From contig JAGWVC010000073.1 in the NCBI GenBank assembly GCA_018971065.1, forward strand, positions 1-20,110: a DNA stretch of 20,110 bases, read 5' to 3'. Shown here piece after piece: positions 15,178 to 20,110 of this stretch. The notes beneath the pieces were generated by a model, which saw only the letters and a list, made by a program, of their open reading frames with translations, had not been told where the DNA came from and made no database searches. How positions within the stretch are numbered: position 1 is the first letter of the stretch; each line of letters starts with the position of its first letter. Position numbers and translations under genes: made by a program. Source of the stretch: Sphingomonadales bacterium. GTDB taxonomy: Bacteria > Pseudomonadota > Alphaproteobacteria > Sphingomonadales > Sphingomonadaceae.

Positions 15178-16548
15178 TCACTCATCCAGCAGGTGCATCA
15201 CCAGGGGTGCGGCGGCCAGGCTGGTCGATCCTTCCAGCAAGCGCAGCGCGTGTGCCACCGCGCTCTCCGGCCCTTCGTGCGTGACCATCACCACCAGAAC
15301 TTCGCCGGCTTCCTCGGCGCGGCCCTTCTGGATCAGGCTTTCGATCGAGACCCCGGCGTCGCGCATCGCGGCGGTAATCTCGGCCAGCACGCCCGGCCGG
15401 TCCGCCACGATGAAGCGCAGATAGGCGCGGCTGCGGCGATGCCCCGAATCGGCCGGCGCCATCGCCTCCAGTCCCGAGACCGGAATCGAGAACGCCCGGT
15501 CCGCCTCGAACCCGGTGTCCATGCCGCGGGCGATGTCGATGATGTCGGCCACCACCGCGCTGGCGGTCGGCCCGTCGCCGGCGCCGGCGCCCTGGAACAG
15601 CAGCCGGCCCGAGAAGTTGCCCTCGACCACCACCGCGTTGGTTGCCCCGTCAACATGCGCCAGCAGGTTGTCGAACGGCACCAGATGCGGCTGGACGCGC
15701 TGGAACAGGCGCGGCGTGCCGTCCTCGGCCACGGCCGATTCGGCGGTGGCGATCAGGCGGATCACATAACCCAGCGCATCGGCCTGGGCGATGTCGGCCG
15801 CCAGCAGCCGCGAGATGCCGGTCGTCTCGACCGAGGCGAAGTCGATCTTCGCCCCGAACGCGATCGACGACAGGATCGACAGCTTGTGCGCGGCATCGGT
15901 GCCCTCGATGTCGAAGCTGGGGTCGGCCTCGGCATAGCCCTTGGCCTGCGCCTCGGCCAGGACGTCGGCGAAATCGCGGCCGGTGTCCTCCATCGTCGAG
16001 AGGATGAAATTGCAGGTGCCGTTGAGGATGCCGTAAAGCCGATCGACCGCGTTCGCCGCCACGCCCTCGCGCAGGCCCTTGATGACGGGGATGCCGCCGG
16101 CCACCGCCGCCTCGAACCGCAACGGAATGCCGCCGCGCTCGGCGGTGTCGGCCAGTTCCATGCCATGATGCGCGATCATCGCCTTGTTGGCGGTGACGAG
16201 GCCCTTGCCGTGACGGATGGCGTTGCGCGCCAGCGTCAGCGCCGGGCCGTCCGAACCGCCGACCAGTTCGACGACGACATCGACATCGTCGCGCGCCGCC
16301 ATGGCGGTCATGTCGTCTTCCCAGGCGTAAGGCGAAAGGTCCACGCCGCGATCACGGCCGCGATCACGCGCGCTGACCGCCGTCACCACGATCCGGCGCC
16401 CGGCGCGGCGCTCGATCAGCCCGGCGTTGCGCTCGATCAGGCGGATCACGCCCGCGCCGACGGTGCCCAGCCCGGCCAGCGCCACGCGCAAGGGCGGCCT
16501 CGCGTCCACGCGGCCATCGGTTTTCACGGATGCAGGATCAAGCGTCAT
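15178..16548 (-). CDS. hom: Homoserine dehydrogenase with C-terminal ACT domain
   Basis: This enzyme reduces aspartate semialdehyde to homoserine with NAD(P)H, at the branch leading to threonine and methionine. It has 456 residues. The Rossmann motif GLGTVGAG lies at 26-33, TANKA at 119-123, GGIPVIKGLREG at 151-162, NGTCNFIL at 176-183, and the homoserine dehydrogenase signature EADPSFDIEGTDAAHKLSIL at 207-226. The C-terminal ACT domain (about 386-456, AYLRFIVADRPGVLAEITAAM) implies feedback control, typically by threonine. The ATG at 16548 is preceded by AAGGGGG, and the longer open frame to 16815 overlaps the upstream gene, so it was not used. It sits 88 bp downstream of an unknown secreted protein gene and upstream of glpX. 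Confidence 0.97.
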   Translation of the reverse strand: MTLDPASVKTDGRVDARPPLRVALAGLGTVGAGVIRLIERNAGLIERRAGRRIVVTAVSARDRGRDRGVDLSPYAWEDDMTAMAARDDVDVVVELVGGSDGPALTLARNAIRHGKGLVTANKAMIAHHGMELADTAERGGIPLRFEAAVAGGIPVIKGLREGVAANAVDRLYGILNGTCNFILSTMEDTGRDFADVLAEAQAKGYAEADPSFDIEGTDAAHKLSILSSIAFGAKIDFASVETTGISRLLAADIAQADALGYVIRLIATAESAVAEDGTPRLFQRVQPHLVPFDNLLAHVDGATNAVVVEGNFSGRLLFQGAGAGDGPTASAVVADIIDIARGMDTGFEADRAFSIPVSGLEAMAPADSGHRRSRAYLRFIVADRPGVLAEITAAMRDAGVSIESLIQKGRAEEAGEVLVVMVTHEGPESAVAHALRLLEGSTSLAAAPLVMHLLDE

Positions 16549-16636
16549 GGTGCCCCCTTGGATTGCCTTGCCGTTAGACCAAGGGGCGGGGCGGTGGAAA
16601 CCCGCAATTTCGCGCTGGCGGCTCCGGTCGGCATGT

Positions 16637-17515
16637 TCAGTCGTGCGTTCGCCGGCATGGTCCCAGCGATTCGATGACCATGCGATAGTCCAGCGCCGCC
16701 TGCGCGCGATCGGCCGGGCTTTCGGAAAGGTTGGTCTCCGGGGGCAGGCGCGGCGGCAGGAAGCAGGCCAGCCGGTACCACACCAGCGTATCGGGCACAG
16801 GAGGCTTGCCGGCACTGTCGAACACCTCGCCGAACGAGGCGGTCCAGTTGGCCGGCTGGCCGGGCTGGCGGGTGACCGAGATCGAGGCGGGCGCGCCTTG
16901 CGCGGTGGTCAGCGTGATCTGCGTTTCGCCGGCGCCCGCCAGCGTGCCCGGCACGTACATCGCGTCGCGCACGGCGGTGACGCGGCCCGGCGCATCCGGC
17001 GCCCGCAGCGCGGCGATCACCGCGCGCAGCCTGCCGTCCACGCCGGTGCTCCAGGGCAGCCGCGCATCGGGGGCAATCAACTGCAATTCACCGGTGCTGG
17101 CCGCAACCGGCCGCGCAAAGATCAGCAGGGGCACTTTCTTCAGCGCAGGGGCCTTGCCGCGCGGGTCGGTCGGGAAGTCGGCCAGGAAGCGCACATCCTG
17201 GCCGATGGACGAACCGCCGACGAGCAGTTCGTTCACCCGCGCCTCGATATAAAGCCGCACGCGCCCCGCCCGGACGTTGCCGGCGCGCTGCGGTTCGACG
17301 GTGGCCTGCTTGCGCACTTCGACCCGCAGCACCAGCGGTGCCGCCTCGGCCAGATCGGCCAGATCGGCATATGTCGGGTCGGGCAGCGGTGCCGCCGGAG
17401 CGGGGGCGGCCAGCGCGCGAATCGGTGCTGTCCAAATGCACAGCAGGAGCATGAAAGCCCGCCAGACATGGGTGCGGGGCGGGCTGGCCGAGGAGGCAAG
17501 GGGTGTCGAGAACAT
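16637..17515 (-). CDS. Predicted secreted protein of unknown function
   Basis: I do not recognise this 292-residue protein. The N-terminus has an 18-residue basic region, a hydrophobic core (AFMLLLCIWTAPI, about 20-32) and a likely signal peptidase I site after ALA (34-36), so it is probably periplasmic or exported. The mature part shows strand-like stretches such as LVLRVEVRKQATVEP and VRLYIEARVNELLVG, which would suit a beta-rich fold, and a late segment with two Cys (LACFLPPRLPPE, LGPCRRTHD). The ATG at 17515 is preferred over a GTG at 17524 because AAGG lies 8 bases before it. It is co-directional with hom (88-bp gap) and divergent from tonB (309-bp gap). Confidence 0.8.
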   Translation of the reverse strand: MFSTPLASSASPPRTHVWRAFMLLLCIWTAPIRALAAPAPAAPLPDPTYADLADLAEAAPLVLRVEVRKQATVEPQRAGNVRAGRVRLYIEARVNELLVGGSSIGQDVRFLADFPTDPRGKAPALKKVPLLIFARPVAASTGELQLIAPDARLPWSTGVDGRLRAVIAALRAPDAPGRVTAVRDAMYVPGTLAGAGETQITLTTAQGAPASISVTRQPGQPANWTASFGEVFDSAGKPPVPDTLVWYRLACFLPPRLPPETNLSESPADRAQAALDYRMVIESLGPCRRTHD

Positions 17516-17555
17516 CGTTTCCACCTTGGATTGCTGCCGGAATAAAACCGAATCT

Positions 17556-17588
17556 GCCGTTAACCCGCGTGAATCTCGGGTTAACGGC
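17556..17588. promoter_or_regulatory. Perfect 12-bp inverted repeat, candidate operator
   Basis: GCCGTTAACCCG (17556-17567) and CGGGTTAACGGC (17577-17588) are exact reverse complements separated by 9 bases, so their centres are 21 bp apart, about two helical turns. Each half also holds GTTAAC. It lies 41 bp upstream of the secreted protein start and about 236 bp before tonB, and has no T-tract on either strand. A dimeric regulator site is the simplest reading; a structured leader is the alternative. Confidence 0.5.
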
Positions 17589-17685
17589 GTTCAGATGCGC
17601 ATAAGGCGTTGCGTGGGTAGGACAACCCGGTTATTGCACCCGACAACGCGGGCCATAAAACAATGAGGCCCCATGTTTCGCCCGG

Positions 17686-17704
17686 CCGGGCATTCGGTGC
17701 CCGG
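17686..17704 (+). other. Hairpin upstream of tonB
   Basis: CCGGGCA (17686-17692) and TGCCCGG (17698-17704) pair perfectly around the loop TTCGG, 121 bp before the tonB start. No T-tract follows. If the tonB promoter lies further upstream, this would be part of the mRNA leader; otherwise it could be the end of an unseen transcript or a protein-binding site. Confidence 0.35.
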
Positions 17705-17824
17705 TAAGGCGACCCGGAAATTCCGGCAGGGTGGAAAATTTGAGTTTGGTTGTGCGCCGCTTGATTGTCGGTTCATGGCCCGACCGGGATTTTCCCGGAA
17801 GTTTTGATGGAGTGATGAGGCTGA

Positions 17825-18466
17825 ATGGCTTACGCTGACCAACAGATGAGTGGTAATCGCATTACCGCTCTCGTTATCGTTGCCCTGATTCACCTTGTCG
17901 TCGGTTATGCCCTGGTCACGGGTCTTGCTTACGAAGGCGTAAGGCAGATCATGAAGAAGGTGACGACCGTCGACATCAAGAAGGAAGAAGAAAAGAAGCC
18001 GCCGCCACCACCTCCGAAGAAGGATCTGCCGCCGCCGCCCATCGTGGCGCCGCCGGTGAAGATCGATATCGCGCCGGCACCGCCGCAGATTCAGACTGTC
18101 GTGACGCCGCCTCCGCCGGCGCCGCAGATCGTCCTGGCTCCCCCTCCGGCTGCCCCGCCGCCTTCGCAGGCGCGCAATGCCTCGCCGAAGAACCAGGGAA
18201 GCTGGGCCGCGCGCATCCAGGACAACTATCCTGGCGATGCGCTCCGCGCCGAAAAGCAGGGCCGCGTTGGCGTCCGTGTCTCGATCGGTCCGGATGGTCG
18301 CGTCACCTCGTGCTCGGTGACGAGTTCGAGCGGCACGCCCAGCCTCGACAGCGCTGCCTGCGACGGGATGATGCGTTACGCACGCTACACCCCCGCGCTT
18401 GATGATGCCGGCCAGCCCACCACCGGTGGTGCCAGCACGGCCATCGTCTATCGACTCAACAACTAG
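17825..18466 (+). CDS. tonB: TonB energy transducer protein
   Basis: TonB spans the periplasm and passes proton-motive energy from ExbB/ExbD to TonB-dependent outer-membrane receptors. The 213-residue protein has one N-terminal membrane segment (about 13-35, ITALVIVALIHLVVGYALVTG) with His23 in the position of the functionally important His of E. coli TonB. A Lys/Glu-then-Pro-rich periplasmic spacer follows (about 52-114), then a C-terminal TonB domain (about 123-213, GRVGVRVSIGPDGRVTSCSV, then YARYTPALDDAGQP). Cys163 and Cys179 could form a disulphide. GAGG lies 4 bases before the ATG. It is the first gene of a tonB-exbB-exbD-exbD operon, an arrangement known from Xanthomonas and sphingomonads. 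Confidence 0.95.
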   Translation: MAYADQQMSGNRITALVIVALIHLVVGYALVTGLAYEGVRQIMKKVTTVDIKKEEEKKPPPPPPKKDLPPPPIVAPPVKIDIAPAPPQIQTVVTPPPPAPQIVLAPPPAAPPPSQARNASPKNQGSWAARIQDNYPGDALRAEKQGRVGVRVSIGPDGRVTSCSVTSSSGTPSLDSAACDGMMRYARYTPALDDAGQPTTGGASTAIVYRLNN

Positions 18467-18475
18467 GCTCTTCGC

Positions 18476-18504
18476 GACGCGGGGCGGGATTTCCCGCCCG
18501 CGTC
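18476..18504 (+). other. Strong hairpin between tonB and exbB
   Basis: Left arm 18476-18489 and right arm 18492-18504 form a 13-bp GC-rich stem with a single bulged G and a 2-base connection. The following sequence (TTGGGTG) is not a good T-tract. It sits 10 bp after the tonB stop and 42 bp before exbB, so it probably limits read-through partially or stabilises the upstream message. Confidence 0.6.
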
Positions 18505-18545
18505 TTGGGTGACACCTTACTTCTTATTCTTGAGAGGGATATCGC

Positions 18546-19319
18546 ATGCTTTTCCAAATCCTCGACGCCGCCGCCGGCGCCGCCCCCGCTCCGAACAAGT
18601 TCGGCTTCTCGGAAATGATGTTTCCGAACGGTGAGCCGAACTACATCGCGCTGACCGTCGCCATCTTCCTCGCGATCATGTCGTTCGGCTCGTTCTTCAT
18701 CCTGTTCACCAAGTGGTTCGACCAGGGCAAGATCATGAAGGAAGCCCGCACGCTCAGCACCACGTTCTGGCGCGCGCCCACCGTTAAGGACGGCGCCACC
18801 AAGCTTGAGAAGAACGGCGCCTGGCGCCAGCTCGTCGACGACGCCGTCAACGCCGAGGACCAGGCCGCGAAGATGACCGACGCGCTGGAATCGCACGACT
18901 GGCTGCACAACTCGCTGGCCCGTTCGGAAGGCTTCATCAACGGCCGTCTGGCCCAGGGCCTGCCGTTCCTCGCCACCGTCGGTTCGACCTCGCCGTTCAT
19001 CGGTCTGTTCGGTACCGTCGTCGGCATCTACAAGGCGCTGATCGCCATCGGCATCGCCGGTTCGGCCTCGATCGACAAGGTTGCCGGCCCGGTCGGTGAA
19101 GCGCTGATCATGACCGCCATCGGTCTGCTCGTCGCCGTTCCCGCCGTGCTTGCCTACAACTACCTCCAGGCACGCAACAAGCGCATCGCGGAAATGCTGT
19201 CGGCATTCTCGAACGACCTGCTGGCCAACATCAGCTCGAAGGGCGCCATCAAGCCGCAGCATGCCGCCACGGCTGCTGCCGGCGTCGCCAAGCCGGCTGC
19301 TGCGCCCGCCAAGGCCTGA
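18546..19319 (+). CDS. exbB: ExbB-type proton channel subunit (MotA/TolQ/ExbB family)
   Basis: ExbB forms, with ExbD, the inner-membrane proton channel that energises TonB. The 257-residue protein has three membrane segments: about 33-55, 138-165 (LPFLATVGSTSPFIGLFGTVVGIYKAL) and 180-206 (AGPVGEALIMTAIGLLVAVPAVLAYNYLQ). The last two carry the family signature, including the channel Thr residues and the Glu in GEALIMTAIG. The cytoplasmic loop between segments 1 and 2 is about 80 residues, as usual. The C-terminus is an Ala/Pro/Lys-rich tail. GAGAGGG precedes the ATG at 18546. The order tonB-exbB-exbD and the G-S-T-S-P-F motif favour ExbB over TolQ, and no tol genes are present. Confidence 0.95.
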   Translation: MLFQILDAAAGAAPAPNKFGFSEMMFPNGEPNYIALTVAIFLAIMSFGSFFILFTKWFDQGKIMKEARTLSTTFWRAPTVKDGATKLEKNGAWRQLVDDAVNAEDQAAKMTDALESHDWLHNSLARSEGFINGRLAQGLPFLATVGSTSPFIGLFGTVVGIYKALIAIGIAGSASIDKVAGPVGEALIMTAIGLLVAVPAVLAYNYLQARNKRIAEMLSAFSNDLLANISSKGAIKPQHAATAAAGVAKPAAAPAKA

Positions 19320-19329
19320 AGCAACGCCT

Positions 19330-19397
19330 CCCGGCGCGCCTGAGGCGTGCCGGGCGGGCAGGAACGGGACGGACTGCGGCATGCGGCAACCGTCCCG
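19330..19397 (+). other. Two hairpins between exbB and exbD
   Basis: CCCGGCGCGCC (19330-19340) pairs with GGCGTGCCGGG (19344-19354) with one G-U pair and loop TGA. CGGGACGG (19365-19372) pairs with CCGTCCCG (19390-19397). Neither is followed by a T-tract. Together they fill most of the 119-bp gap and could set the exbB to exbD ratio by partial termination or differential mRNA decay. Confidence 0.5.
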
Positions 19398-19438
19398 CTC
19401 CGGCTCTTCCCGAGCCCTTGCAAGGATAGGATAGAACA

Positions 19439-19972
19439 ATGGCAATGTCTGTTGGCGGCGGCGCCGAAGATAAACCGATGTCCGACATCAACACGACGCC
19501 GCTTGTGGACGTCATGCTGGTGCTTCTGATCATCTTCCTGATCGCGGTTCCGGTCGCGATCCAGCAGATCCAGAAGCTCAAGATTCCGATCATGGTTTCG
19601 GTCGAATCGAAGGACAAGGTCGAGAACCTGCTGCTTACGGTCAGCACCACGGATACCGCTGGCCGCAGCGCCGGTGATCCGGCCTTCGAAGGCGCAAACC
19701 GCAGCGGCGAATGCCGGATCTACTTCAACGGCATCACCCCGGTCGATTCCGAGGAACTGGCCCGCATGGCGTTCAAGCGGCTTGACACCATCGTCAAGCG
19801 TGCCGGTGGGCCCGAGGCCATCCGCGCCAATCCGGAACTGGTTCCCCAGGTTCATATCCGCGCGGACGTCGAAGCGCCGTGGCGTTGCGTCGCCGGTGCG
19901 ATCTACAACGTGCAGATCTCCGGCTACCCCACCGTCGGCTTCATCTCGACCCCGGTCGATCCGAACGGCTGA
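19439..19972 (+). CDS. exbD: ExbD-type proton channel subunit, first copy
   Basis: ExbD partners ExbB in the TonB-energising channel. The 177-residue protein has a short cytoplasmic N-terminus, the motif NTTPLVDVMLVLLIIFLI with the proton-carrying Asp24 inside the single membrane segment (about 22-44), and a periplasmic domain. It is longer than E. coli ExbD (about 141). The extra part includes a region around residues 70-95 (TTDTAGRSAGDPAFEGANRSGE) and Cys92, with Cys150 later, so a periplasmic disulphide is possible. The start MAMSVGGG has AGGATAGGAT upstream. A second exbD begins 36 bp downstream. Confidence 0.95.
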   Translation: MAMSVGGGAEDKPMSDINTTPLVDVMLVLLIIFLIAVPVAIQQIQKLKIPIMVSVESKDKVENLLLTVSTTDTAGRSAGDPAFEGANRSGECRIYFNGITPVDSEELARMAFKRLDTIVKRAGGPEAIRANPELVPQVHIRADVEAPWRCVAGAIYNVQISGYPTVGFISTPVDPNG

Positions 19973-20007
19973 TCCGTCGCCGCAACCTTTTTCAAGGAGT
20001 ATCCCTC

Positions 20008-20110
20008 ATGGCTATGTCAGGCGGTAAAGACGACGGCGAGCCTATGGGCGAAATGAACACGACGCCGTTGATCGACGTCATGCTCGTGCTGCTCATCATG
20101 TTCATCATCA
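20008..20110 (+). CDS. exbD: ExbD-type proton channel subunit, second copy (cut by window edge)
   Basis: Only the first 34 codons are visible: MAMSGGKDDGEPMGEMNTTP, then LIDVMLVLLIMFII. These show the ExbD N-terminus, NTTPLIDVMLVLLI, with the membrane Asp at residue 23. AAGGAG lies 8 bases before the ATG at 20008. It closely resembles the preceding exbD at its N-terminus, marking a tandem pair. In Xanthomonas campestris a similar tonB-exbB-exbD1-exbD2 cluster is known, where exbD2 has a role distinct from exbD1 in plant interaction. Whether that holds here cannot be judged from this fragment. Confidence 0.93.
   Translation, partial: MAMSGGKDDGEPMGEMNTTPLIDVMLVLLIMFII

Larger units (their letters stand above)
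17516..17824. other. Divergent regulatory region between secreted protein gene and tonB
   Basis: This 309-bp gap holds no gene I can support. It contains a perfect 12-bp inverted repeat (17556-17588) and a hairpin CCGGGCA/TGCCCGG with loop TTCGG (17686-17704). A weak promoter-like TTGAGT lies near 17740, with GATTGT about 17 bases later. The end has GAGG just before the tonB start. Promoters for both directions must lie here, but none is convincing. Confidence 0.6.

Noticed and set aside
13972..16677. 901-residue plus-strand frame opposite glpX and hom
   Set aside because: It lies antisense to two certain genes and has no domain; it is long only because stop codons are rare in this frame of GC-rich coding DNA.
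17740..17768. Promoter for tonB (TTGAGT and GATTGT)
   Set aside because: The -10 element is weak, and no second feature supports it.

Overview
The window is chromosomal, GC-rich bacterial DNA with dense coding on both strands. It suggests an alphaproteobacterium, most likely a sphingomonad (Novosphingobium/Sphingomonas type). The reasons are the homoserine dehydrogenase-glpX pair, the rpmI-rplT...pheS-pheT cluster, a tonB-exbB-exbD-exbD operon, and palindromic intergenic elements of a kind I recall from alphaproteobacteria. The genus is inferred, not proven. I saw no tRNA, rRNA, CRISPR array, insertion sequence or prophage.

Layout. At 1-979 (minus) lies the N-terminal part of prfC (release factor 3), cut by the window edge. 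At 1093-1725 (plus) is an unknown lipoprotein that ends back to back with pheT. At 1726-7029 (minus) is a translation cluster, read in the order rpmI, rplT, an AraC-type regulator, pheS, pheT. A strong terminator after rplT and the regulator split the usual rpmI-rplT-pheST block in two. At 7179-7217 is a perfect 17-bp palindrome. It is followed by a gamma-glutamylcyclotransferase-like gene (minus), a small ABM-domain gene (plus), a hisN-like phosphatase (minus) and a second AraC-type regulator (plus). A double-hairpin repeat then runs into the stop codon of prs (minus).

At 11123-13746 (minus) is a two-gene unit that I consider the most novel part of the window. Its promoter-proximal gene is a PAS-like/proline-linker/Roadblock fusion with a possible internal start for a free Roadblock protein. 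The second gene encodes an Aer-type PAS protein with a long helical C-terminus and no recognisable chemoreceptor signalling hairpin. The unit has its own candidate promoter and an intrinsic terminator. I see no small GTPase partner in the window.

At 14092-17515 (minus) an unknown secreted protein, homoserine dehydrogenase (hom) and class II fructose-1,6-bisphosphatase (glpX) follow one another. A 309-bp divergent region with a perfect 12-bp inverted repeat separates them from the plus-strand operon tonB-exbB-exbD-exbD', which runs off the right edge. This operon builds the inner-membrane energy-transducing complex for TonB-dependent outer-membrane transport. Hairpins sit in the tonB-exbB and exbB-exbD gaps.

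Most genes are core housekeeping functions: translation, PRPP supply, amino acid synthesis, gluconeogenesis and energised outer-membrane uptake. The accessory-looking content is the two AraC-type regulators, the PAS/Roadblock unit, and the unknown lipoprotein and secreted protein.
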